6,523 nucleotides of DNA from 1-14-0-20-39-34 sp043800545 (GCA_043800545.1 JAZDMW010000063.1:1-6523); one strand, 5' to 3'; counted from the first letter of the stretch, positions 1 to 5,950 are shown. The notes: generated from the letters alone by a model not told the origin. Made by a program: numbers and translations.

Positions 1-676
1 TATCTTCAATTTTCCAAAAACTGAAATTTATTTTTTTAACTAAATTTTCATCATAAACTTTTGCATTTTCTCCTTGTGTTGCTTCAGCTTCTTTTTTCAA
101 GTCTTCTGTTAATTTTTGAGGCTTATCCACTACTTTTTGTAATTTGGAGACATACTCAAATAAGGTTTTTTTACTTCCCATTTTTCCTTCTAAACAAAAC
201 TCCAAAATTCTATCACCACCATAATAGCTATCTTTAATTTTCCAAGTTTTCTCCTCAGAGGTAGATTGTAAATTAGTAATATCTGCTTGTTTTTTCTCTA
301 AATCAAATTGAAATCCTGTTTTTAATTCATCATTTTTAATCTGGTCTTTTATTTGCTGTATTTCTTCAGTAGCTATATCTATTTTTTCTTTTGCTTCTTT
401 ATTTTCTGACTTCAAACTAAAAATACCTTTTTGAGTATCTTGATAAAAATTATCATCAATAAATCTTTGATTGTAAACTAATATTTTTTCACTACTCAAT
501 CCTTCAATTGCACAATTTGAGAAACACCCACTATTTTTATCTTGGAGATATTTTGAAAGAGTTGTTTTTCCAGTTCCGTTTAATCCATAAATAAGATTAA
601 TCTTTTTATTAGTCTCTAAAACAACAGGATTCTCTCCATAGCTTGCGACTTTTTTAAGTGTAATTTTTGTAATCAT
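1..676 (-). CDS. AAA family ATPase, AAA_13 (PrrC/RloC-like) type, N-terminal part; 3' end beyond window
   Basis: The frame is open from an ATG at 676 to the left edge, giving 225 residues. The start MITKITLKKV is followed by NLIY and a Walker A P-loop, GLNGTGKTT (residues 31-39). Next comes a block typical of AAA_13 ATPases: LVYNQRFIDDNFY (66-78) and QKGIFSLKSENKEAKEKI (82-99). After about residue 90 the chain is rich in Lys, Glu and Gln and looks coiled-coil. This family includes the ATPase parts of the anticodon nucleases PrrC and RloC, and many uncharacterised ATPases linked to phage defence. The Walker B, signature motif and any nuclease domain lie outside the window, so nuclease activity is unproven. 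An in-frame ATG at 718 would add 14 residues (MTLARNIDKLLINT). I prefer 676 because the family normally begins just before this strand; neither start has a Shine-Dalgarno sequence. G+C is about 27% by hand count, well below its neighbours, which suggests transfer. Other SMC/Rad50-like ATPases remain possible. Confidence 0.82.
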   Translation of the reverse strand, partial: MITKITLKKVASYGENPVVLETNKKINLIYGLNGTGKTTLSKYLQDKNSGCFSNCAIEGLSSEKILVYNQRFIDDNFYQDTQKGIFSLKSENKEAKEKIDIATEEIQQIKDQIKNDELKTGFQFDLEKKQADITNLQSTSEEKTWKIKDSYYGGDRILEFCLEGKMGSKKTLFEYVSKLQKVVDKPQKLTEDLKKEAEATQGENAKVYDENLVKKINFSFWKIED

Positions 677-850
677 GGTATTTATCAAGAGTTTATCTAT
701 ATTTCGTGCTAAAGTCATTCATAAATTTAATAAATCGTTTTCGGAGCAATGGCGGAGAAAACACCTTATACCCCCCTCTTTAAAAGTTAAAAAAATCAAA
801 TTCCTTATTTCTTAAAGCCCACCAAAAACATTTCAATTAACAAGTTTTTC

Positions 851-914
851 AAAAATATGCCACACAACTGGTATTATATAAACTTTTATGTGGAAAGTAT
901 ACCAATGGTGGCAT
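851..914 (-). terminator. Probable ligA terminator: interrupted inverted repeat followed by T-run
   Basis: Starting 11 bases past the ligA stop, the arms ATGCCAC...TGGTAT and ATACCA...GTGGCAT (minus-strand reading; plus-strand positions 899-914 and 857-874) can form a 7 bp plus 6 bp stem. A 3/5-base internal loop separates the two stem parts. The 24-base loop contains its own short ACTTT/AAAGT hairpin. The minus-strand transcript then reads ATTTTTG, a run of five U. The long loop and interrupted stem make it weaker than the terminator near 3780, so it could instead be a processing or protein-binding structure. Confidence 0.45.
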
Positions 915-925
915 GTTATCCTTAC

Positions 926-2965
926 CTACTCCACCATACCCCCAAACTCCTCCTCAGTCAATATGGGGATGTTGAGTTTTTTTGCATTATCGTATTTGCT
1001 TCCTGGGTTTTCTCCTGCGAGGAGGTAGGTTGTATTTTTACTGACTGAGCTTGAAACTTCTCCTCCGTGTTTACGGATAAGGTCTTTTGCTTCATCTCTT
1101 GTCATGGTTGAGAGGGTTCCGGTGATCACAAATGTTTTCCCTTGGAGGGTTCCTTTTGTTTTTGTTTGTTTTGCTTTTTGTATATATACTCCATTGTCTC
1201 TCAGTGATTGTATGAGTTCTTTATTTTCTTTTTCTCGGAAAAAAGAATACAAGGATTCTGCAACACTCACTCCTACATCATTCACTTCTGCAAATTCTTC
1301 TTTACTTGCTTCCATTATTTTTTCCAATGTATGGAAATGTTCTGCCAAGCGTATTGCAGTTTCTTCTCCCACATGTGGAATACCAAGAGCAAAAATAAAT
1401 TTCCCGAGAGTTGTTTTCTTGGATAATTCTATTGCATCAATGAGATTCTGTGCAGATTTATCTCCAAATCTCTCCAGAGGTTCCAGGTCTCCTTTGGTTA
1501 ATGTATATATATCCGCTATATTTTGTATAATTCCCTCTTCTACCAATTGTTCTACAATCTTTTTTCCAAGTCCGTCCATATCCATTGCTTTTTTGGATAC
1601 AAAATGACTTATTTTTCTCAACTGTTGAGAATAGCATTTTTTATTCGTACAAAAATATCCAGCAGATTTTTTCTGCTTTTCTTGTATATCTTTTCTTTGT
1701 ACTTCACTCTCACAAATTGGACATACTTTTGGTGGATATATTTTCTTTTCTTTCCCTGTACGCATTTTTGTAAGTACACGGACGACCTTCGGGATAATAT
1801 CCCCGGCTTTTTCTACCACCACCGTATCTCCAACACGAACATCAAGACGTTCTATTTCGTCAAAATTATGCAGTGTCGCATGTGTGACCGTTGTTCCAAC
1901 CAATTGTACTGGTTCCATGTGTGCAACAGGTGTAAGAACTCCTGTACGGCCTACTTGTACATAAATATCTTTAATCTTTGTTGTTCCCTGCTCTGCTGGG
2001 AACTTCACAGCAATCCCCCAGCGTGGAGACTTTCCTGTGTATCCAAGAATCTTTTGGTACTTGAGTTGGTTCATCTTTATTACCAATCCATCTACCCAAA
2101 ATGGTTGTGAACGTTGTTTTCCAGTCCACTGTTCGTACATATCCATGATCTCATCAATACTTTTACATATTTTCCAATGATGATCTGTAAGAAAACCAAG
2201 TTTTTCTAGCATTTGGAGTTCATGCTCTTGTGTATCTATACTTTTTGCGAGATCGCCTTCTGTGACACGAGAGATATCGTAAACAGTCAAAGAAAGTTTT
2301 CTTTCTGCTACTACTTTTGCATCGAGCTGACGAATGGTCCCTGCTGCAGCATTTCTTGGATTTGCAAACAATGGTTCATTCTTCATTTCTCTTTCAATAT
2401 TTATTTTTTCTAATATCTCTTGTGGCATCCAGGCTTCTCCCTCTACCACAATACTCACTGGTTTTGTGAGCTTCAAAGGCACTGACTGAAATGTACGAAT
2501 ATTTTGTGTGACATCTTCCCCAATTTTTCCGTCTCCTCGGGTTGCAGCATGAAGAAGTTCTCCATTTTCGTACGTAAGAACAATATGGAGACCATCTATT
2601 TTGAGCTCCACGGCATAGGTGAGATCTTTTGGCACACTCCCTAATTCTTTTGCAAGCATTTTATGATTTCTTTCTTCCCATTGATCCAAATCTTCTCGAT
2701 TAAAGGCATCATCAAAAGACCATTGAGGAATTTCGTGAACAATCTTTACAAATTTCTCTAATGGTTTTCCAGCAACTCTCTGTGTTGGAGAATCTTTGGT
2801 AATATATTCTGGATATTCTTTTTCTATTTTCTTCAGTTCATCCATGAGACCCTCATACATTTTGTCTGTGACCTCTGGATCATTCTGTACATGATAGCGA
2901 TAACGAAGATCGTCTATTTGTTTATGAAGACGTTCTACTCTTTCTTGTAAATTTTTATTCATCAT
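926..2965 (-). CDS. ligA: NAD+-dependent DNA ligase LigA
   Basis: This enzyme seals nicks in duplex DNA using NAD+ during replication and repair. From ATG 2965 it has 679 residues, close to the usual length of about 670, with the full domain order. Domain Ia carries YHV (24-26) and DKMYEGL. The adenylation domain has the nucleophile Lys122 in LKIDG, then ATRGDG, EGEAW, NPRNAAAGT, DGLVIK and PRWGIAVKFPAEQG. The OB fold has VGRTGVLTPVA and ATLHN. The four-cysteine zinc finger is Cys415, Cys418, Cys439 and Cys444. Helix-hairpin-helix repeats follow, and a BRCT domain starts near residue 605 (GKTFVITGTL). The frame extends upstream to an ATG at 2995, but that would add MVSWFSQIKY, overlap the prepilin peptidase gene and lie before the normal family start. 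ATG 2965, or the adjacent ATG 2962, begins 5 to 8 bases after that gene's stop. No clear Shine-Dalgarno sequence precedes it, so co-transcription and coupled translation are likely. One oddity is Glu where E. coli LigA has Asp36. Confidence 0.97.
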   Translation of the reverse strand: MMNKNLQERVERLHKQIDDLRYRYHVQNDPEVTDKMYEGLMDELKKIEKEYPEYITKDSPTQRVAGKPLEKFVKIVHEIPQWSFDDAFNREDLDQWEERNHKMLAKELGSVPKDLTYAVELKIDGLHIVLTYENGELLHAATRGDGKIGEDVTQNIRTFQSVPLKLTKPVSIVVEGEAWMPQEILEKINIEREMKNEPLFANPRNAAAGTIRQLDAKVVAERKLSLTVYDISRVTEGDLAKSIDTQEHELQMLEKLGFLTDHHWKICKSIDEIMDMYEQWTGKQRSQPFWVDGLVIKMNQLKYQKILGYTGKSPRWGIAVKFPAEQGTTKIKDIYVQVGRTGVLTPVAHMEPVQLVGTTVTHATLHNFDEIERLDVRVGDTVVVEKAGDIIPKVVRVLTKMRTGKEKKIYPPKVCPICESEVQRKDIQEKQKKSAGYFCTNKKCYSQQLRKISHFVSKKAMDMDGLGKKIVEQLVEEGIIQNIADIYTLTKGDLEPLERFGDKSAQNLIDAIELSKKTTLGKFIFALGIPHVGEETAIRLAEHFHTLEKIMEASKEEFAEVNDVGVSVAESLYSFFREKENKELIQSLRDNGVYIQKAKQTKTKGTLQGKTFVITGTLSTMTRDEAKDLIRKHGGEVSSSVSKNTTYLLAGENPGSKYDNAKKLNIPILTEEEFGGMVE

Positions 2966-2970
2966 ATATT

Positions 2971-3738
2971 TTATTTGAGAAAACCAAGATACCAATGTAT
3001 TATATTATTTCCATAGAGCATTGCAAACACTGTTGCACAGGTGAGGTATGTTCCAAAAGGAGTTTCACTTGCTAATGTTTTTTTCTTCATAAGAAGAAGA
3101 ACAATACTTACCAAAGCACCAAGGATATATGCAAAGAAAAGTGCAAACACAGTATTTTGCCAACCAAGAATTACTCCCATAAACAACCCCAAACGGATAT
3201 CTCCTCCACCAATCCAACGACCAGAAGAAACAATATATTGAAGATAGAAAAAACCAGCTCCAATAAGTACTCCAATACCCATACTGTGCCAGGTATTCCA
3301 TCCAAATGCAAGAGAGAAGAAAAAAAGAATCACAGCAGGAATGGTAGTAGTTTTATCCAGTATTTCCATGTAGAGAAGATCATAGAAAAAAATAAAATGG
3401 AGAAAACAAATAAGAAGAAGATCTCGAAAAAATTCTATACTCTTCCAATCCCCCATATATTTCCATGCAAATGCTCCAGATGCAAGTGCCAAAAAAAGTT
3501 CAGCAAAAAAATGTGCAGAAGAAAATCTTTTTTTGCATTTTCTGCAGGTGAAATTGAGGATGAGTGCACTGAGGATTGGAATGTTATCGTACCAGAAGAT
3601 TTCAGCAGAACAAGAAAAACATTTTGACCTACCAGACACGATAGACATATCTTTTTGCATCCGGGATACCCAGGCAAAAAGAAAACTTCCAAGCATTGCT
3701 CCGAGGAAAGAAAAGAAAAGTATGAAAAAATACAGCAT
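2971..3738 (-). CDS. pilD: Type IV prepilin peptidase (PilD/GspO family, A24)
   Basis: This integral membrane aspartyl protease cuts the leader from type IV prepilins and pseudopilins at the cytoplasmic face; many members also N-methylate the new N terminus. From ATG 3738 it has 255 residues. The N-terminal hydrophobic segment contains GSFLFAWVSR. The cytoplasmic loop has two CxxC pairs (Cys40/Cys43 and Cys65/Cys68), the zinc-binding form of the family. Several hydrophobic spans follow. The two catalytic aspartates are Asp120 in FFYDLLYMEILD and Asp180 in GGGDIRL. The usual GxGDxKL has Arg for Lys here, and the usual IPD after the first aspartate is ILD. The frame can be extended to a GTG at 3759, but the predicted transcription start lies near 3754, downstream of it, and ATG 3738 gives the usual short hydrophobic N terminus. 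Its likely substrate is the pilin encoded at 4265-3822. ligA follows 5 bases after its stop. Confidence 0.93.
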   Translation of the reverse strand: MLYFFILFFSFLGAMLGSFLFAWVSRMQKDMSIVSGRSKCFSCSAEIFWYDNIPILSALILNFTCRKCKKRFSSAHFFAELFLALASGAFAWKYMGDWKSIEFFRDLLLICFLHFIFFYDLLYMEILDKTTTIPAVILFFFSLAFGWNTWHSMGIGVLIGAGFFYLQYIVSSGRWIGGGDIRLGLFMGVILGWQNTVFALFFAYILGALVSIVLLLMKKKTLASETPFGTYLTCATVFAMLYGNNIIHWYLGFLK

Positions 3739-3760
3739 AATACGTATTAATATATACACC

Positions 3761-3790
3761 AGTATAGCACAAAAAACACCCCGTAAAAAC
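3761..3790 (-). promoter_or_regulatory. Extended -10 promoter for pilD-ligA
   Basis: On the minus strand TGCTATACT (3769-3761) matches the extended -10 consensus TGnTATAAT with one mismatch in the hexamer. The sequence 17 bases upstream (TTTTTA, about 3789-3784) is a poor -35, as is common with extended -10 promoters, and it falls inside the preceding terminator hairpin. Predicted transcription start is near 3754, giving a leader of about 16 bases before ATG 3738. Confidence 0.55.
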
Positions 3791-3797
3791 GGGGTGT
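3771..3797 (-). terminator. Intrinsic terminator after the pilin gene
   Basis: Read on the minus strand, ACACCCCGT-TTTT-ACGGGGTGT is a perfect 9 bp G+C-rich stem with a 4-base loop (3797-3776), continuing into a run of six T (3776-3771, the first in the stem). It lies 24 bases after the pilin stop and is the strongest rho-independent terminator in the window. It should insulate pilD-ligA from pilin transcription. Confidence 0.9.
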
Positions 3798-3798
3798 C

Positions 3799-3814
3799 TC
3801 TGTTAATTAACAGA
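3799..3814. repeat. 16 bp perfect palindrome between pilin stop and terminator
   Basis: TCTGTTAATTAACAGA is its own reverse complement. It starts 7 bases past the pilin stop and is separated by one base from the terminator hairpin. As RNA it can form a 6 bp stem with an AAUU loop, giving tandem hairpins at the 3' end of pilin mRNA. As DNA it could be a site for a dimeric protein. Role unknown. Confidence 0.6.
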
Positions 3815-3821
3815 TTTTGGT

Positions 3822-4265
3822 TTATGAGTTTGTTATTCCGTTTGGTGTAACACTAATTGCACCAGCTGTCAAAGGATTGACATCAGTCTCAAGTGTTGCA
3901 GCTATAGTATATGTATTTGCACCAAGGGTGTATACATATGTTTGTGCAGCTACTGGATCTGCTGGAACAAGGCCCATGTATGGGTTAGCTCCACAGTTTG
4001 CAGAGGTAACGAATCCGGTATTGTTGAGACAAATATAATCTGCAGTTCCAAGAGTAATAGCGTTTCCTGCTGGATATGCATTATTATCTGTATTATACAA
4101 TTCGAGAGCTGTTTGAAGTTGTTTCAAGTCTGCAAGACGTTTTGAATCGCGGGCTTTTGTACGAGCATTGTTAAGCGCAACAACAGCAAGTGTTGAGAGC
4201 AAACCAATAATCGCAATAACAACCAAAAGTTCTATAAGTGTAAAACCTTTCTTATTCATTTTCAT
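3822..4265 (-). CDS. Type IV pilin / GspG-like pseudopilin precursor
   Basis: The 147-residue precursor has a class III prepilin signal: a short basic leader MKMNKKG, cleavage predicted between Gly7 and Phe8, Glu at mature position +5 (FTLIE), and a hydrophobic helix LLVVIAIIGLLSTLAVVAL. The amphipathic continuation NNARTKARDSKRLADLKQLQ with TALELYNTDNNAYP is the usual form in GspG-like and Patescibacteria pilins. Cys79 and Cys91 may form a disulfide in the globular head. It would be processed by the prepilin peptidase encoded downstream and polymerised with the help of PilM and assembly proteins outside the window. Start 4265 is chosen because GGAGGTGA lies 6 bases upstream; the in-frame ATG at 4259 is less well spaced. 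It is the only gene here with a strong ribosome binding site and a strong terminator of its own, consistent with high expression. Sequence alone does not separate a pilus subunit from a minor pseudopilin. Confidence 0.93.
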   Translation of the reverse strand: MKMNKKGFTLIELLVVIAIIGLLSTLAVVALNNARTKARDSKRLADLKQLQTALELYNTDNNAYPAGNAITLGTADYICLNNTGFVTSANCGANPYMGLVPADPVAAQTYVYTLGANTYTIAATLETDVNPLTAGAISVTPNGITNS

Positions 4266-4271
4266 TCTAAT

Positions 4272-4279
4272 TCACCTCC
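4272..4279 (-). promoter_or_regulatory. Strong Shine-Dalgarno sequence of the pilin gene
   Basis: GGAGGTGA on the minus strand is an 8-base match to the anti-Shine-Dalgarno sequence, 6 bases before ATG 4265. It decides the start between ATG 4265 and ATG 4259. No other gene in the window has a comparable site, which implies unusually efficient translation of the pilin. Confidence 0.88.
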
Positions 4280-4286
4280 CCTCATA

Positions 4287-4292
4287 ATCATA
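4287..4292 (-). promoter_or_regulatory. Possible -10 element in front of the pilin gene
   Basis: TATGAT on the minus strand differs from TATAAT by one base and lies in the 52-base A+T-rich gap between the receiver gene stop and the pilin start. No convincing -35 sits at the usual distance, and the start of transcription would fall near the Shine-Dalgarno sequence. The pilin may simply be read from the promoter upstream of the receiver gene. Confidence 0.25.
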
Positions 4293-4317
4293 GTAATAAT
4301 TTTAATTAAATTATTCT

Positions 4318-4707
4318 TTATTCAAGGTCCAAGATCTTTCTTACTTTATCTACGGTTTCAGAGGGTTTAAAATGTGCTTTAATAAGATAGTCTACAGCTC
4401 CCAATTGCAATCCTTTATCCACATCATCTTTTTGTCCAAGATTCGTCAAAAGCACAATTGGAATATTTTTTGTAGCCTTATCTGCTTTTGCGTGTTCAAG
4501 AACTGTGAACCCATCCATTTTTGGAAGGAGAATATCTAAAAGAACAATGTCCGGATTTTTCTTTGAAATATCCGCAAGGCCAGTTTCTCCATTGTCTGCT
4601 ACACTTACCTTGAATCCTTCCATTTCAAATTTCGTTTTATAGATATTTGCAAGGAAATTATCATCTTCTATAATGAGGACATGTATATTTTCCGTTTTTT
4701 TAGCCAT
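4318..4707 (-). CDS. Stand-alone response regulator receiver protein (CheY-like)
   Basis: At 129 residues this is a single receiver (REC) domain with no output domain. The acidic pair Asp15/Asp16 follows Glu14 in LIIEDDN, the phospho-acceptor is Asp58 in DIVLLDILLPKMDG, the switch Thr is Thr88 in IVLLTN, and the conserved Lys is Lys110 in DYLIK. The residue after Lys110 is Ala rather than the usual cis-Pro. Such proteins act by binding a partner when phosphorylated by a sensor kinase; no kinase is encoded here. Its place between pilM and the pilin gene suggests control of type IV pilus assembly or motility, like the PilG/PilH receivers of other bacteria, but this is inference from context. 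Its promoter overlaps the end of pilM. A perfect 12-base palindrome (CAAATTAATTTG, 4709-4720) occupies the place of a ribosome binding site, and no Shine-Dalgarno sequence is seen. Confidence 0.93.
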   Translation of the reverse strand: MAKKTENIHVLIIEDDNFLANIYKTKFEMEGFKVSVADNGETGLADISKKNPDIVLLDILLPKMDGFTVLEHAKADKATKNIPIVLLTNLGQKDDVDKGLQLGAVDYLIKAHFKPSETVDKVRKILDLE

Positions 4708-4742
4708 ACAAATTAATTTGAATTAAAAATTCCTTTTCTATT

Positions 4743-4771
4743 AGTATACAAGAGTAAAAAATTTTATACAA
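4743..4771 (-). promoter_or_regulatory. Promoter for the receiver-pilin unit
   Basis: On the minus strand TTGTAT (4771-4766), a 17-base spacer and TATACT (4748-4743) form a sigma-70-like promoter. It overlaps the pilM stop codon, with predicted transcription start near 4736. It would let the receiver and pilin genes be transcribed independently of pilM. Confidence 0.5.
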
Positions 4772-5912
4772 TATTTCTCATTGCAAGACCAATCGCAACC
4801 GACATTCTTGGGCCCATAGCATCAAGAGCTTTTTTCAGTCCCTGTTGGTACACCACTCTTGCCCAAGGATCACCAACAAAAACACGAAGTGGAAAACTTT
4901 CTTCAATCAATTTTGTAAATACAGGGAATACAGCAGAACCACCAGTTAAAATAATTTTTTCTGGTTTTTTGTTTTCATTTCCAGTTTGACGAAGGAACAA
5001 ATCAAAACTATATTCAATTTCTTTCATCACCGGACGAAGAACTGGGCGGAAAAGTTCTGCATTTACTTCTTCATCTTGAAAAAGTGAGACATCTTGTTTA
5101 ATTTGTTTTGCAACGGATTCCTCAACACCAAGTTTTTCTGCAAGAATTTTATCTATAACTCTTCCACCAAGTTGTATACTTCTATGCGTCATTGGAAGTC
5201 CCTGATCAACGATGAAGAAATTTGTTCGCTCTGCTCCGATATCCACAATCATAGATACTGACGTATCCAAACCAACAAGTGAACGAGTGAGTGCAAATGC
5301 TTCTGTTTCTAATTCTTTTAATTGTAATCCAGCATGCTGGAAAATAGCAGAATAAAATGAAACCAATTTTTTTGGTGCAGCGGTAACGAGATATTTATAA
5401 TATTTTTGTTTTTCTGCCAAAGGATCCGGAACCTGTTGGAATACTACCTGCATATCCTCAATTGCTTGAGGAATCATTTTTTTAATCTTTGCTTGTATAT
5501 GATGAGGCAAATCTCTTCTCTCGACTGGAGGAAGAGTCACAAGTGCATGGAATATATACGAAACAGGCAAACTTGCAGTTGCCACATTGGTCGTTACTTT
5601 TGCCTGAGTAATAAGTTCCTTTAATAATCCACCATATTCTATGACTCGTGAATCTGAAGCAAACTGATTCAAAGAATTCGTGAGTATTTCTTTTTTCTTT
5701 TCAATGTTATTTTCCATCACTTCCTGTATCTCAGGCATTTCCTGCGTATCTACATGAATATCTAATTCTTTATTTGCAACACCATACGTCCACAATTGTG
5801 GTCGGCCTTTTGTTTTTTTAAGTTCAACAATCTTTATTCCTCCAGCTCCGATATCGACGCCGAGAAAAGATTCTGGTTGTTTATTTCCAAATACCATATA
5901 TTTTTTTATCAT
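4764..5912 (-). CDS. pilM: Type IV pilus assembly protein PilM (actin-like ATPase)
   Basis: The 382-residue protein has the actin/FtsA-like fold of PilM, the cytoplasmic ring component that links the pilus motor to the inner-membrane PilN/PilO proteins. The first phosphate loop is LGVDIGAGGIK (17-27), the second is VDIGAERTN (223-231), and the adenosine motif is ILTGGSAVFP (321-330), with VGDPWARV after it. The central ATASLPVSYIFHALVTLPP stretch corresponds to the SHS2/1C-type insertion region. There is no signal peptide or membrane span. Length is near the usual 350 to 380, with an acidic and basic insertion around residues 50-85. The first ATG at 5912 lies 8 bases from a strong -10 box, so its message would be nearly leaderless; ATG 5897 (MVFGNKQ) is the alternative. 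It heads the pilus cluster; pilN, pilO and the motor ATPases are not in the window. Confidence 0.93.
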   Translation of the reverse strand: MIKKYMVFGNKQPESFLGVDIGAGGIKIVELKKTKGRPQLWTYGVANKELDIHVDTQEMPEIQEVMENNIEKKKEILTNSLNQFASDSRVIEYGGLLKELITQAKVTTNVATASLPVSYIFHALVTLPPVERRDLPHHIQAKIKKMIPQAIEDMQVVFQQVPDPLAEKQKYYKYLVTAAPKKLVSFYSAIFQHAGLQLKELETEAFALTRSLVGLDTSVSMIVDIGAERTNFFIVDQGLPMTHRSIQLGGRVIDKILAEKLGVEESVAKQIKQDVSLFQDEEVNAELFRPVLRPVMKEIEYSFDLFLRQTGNENKKPEKIILTGGSAVFPVFTKLIEESFPLRVFVGDPWARVVYQQGLKKALDAMGPRMSVAIGLAMRNIV

Positions 5913-5920
5913 TTGCTATT

Positions 5921-5950
5921 ATTATATCATATTCAAAAAAGAATGAACAA
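5921..5950 (-). promoter_or_regulatory. Extended -10 promoter of pilM
   Basis: On the minus strand TGATATAAT (5929-5921) is a perfect extended -10 box. A partial -35, TTGTTC (5950-5945), lies 18 bases upstream. Predicted transcription start is at about 5914, only about 2 bases before ATG 5912. It diverges from the cysS promoter within a 110-base intergenic region. Confidence 0.65.

Noticed and set aside
857..1048. Plus-strand frame of 63 codons over the end of ligA
   Set aside because: It lies mostly antisense to the conserved LigA BRCT end, has no family features, and its 5' part is the terminator-like inverted repeat.
1104..2110. Plus-strand frames of 167 and 195 codons opposite ligA
   Set aside because: They are antisense to a complete, motif-bearing LigA, and their Cys/Phe/Ser-rich composition is that of a mirror frame.
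2966..2995. Upstream ATG at 2995 as the ligA start
   Set aside because: It would add 10 residues before the normal family N terminus and overlap pilD by 25 bases; ATG 2965/2962 fits better.
3739..3759. GTG at 3759 as the prepilin peptidase start
   Set aside because: The predicted transcription start near 3754 lies downstream of it, and ATG 3738 gives the usual N terminus.
3041..3850. Plus- and minus-strand frames overlapping the prepilin peptidase gene
   Set aside because: The peptidase frame has both catalytic aspartates and the CxxC pairs; the others are shadows without recognisable domains, and one crosses the terminator.
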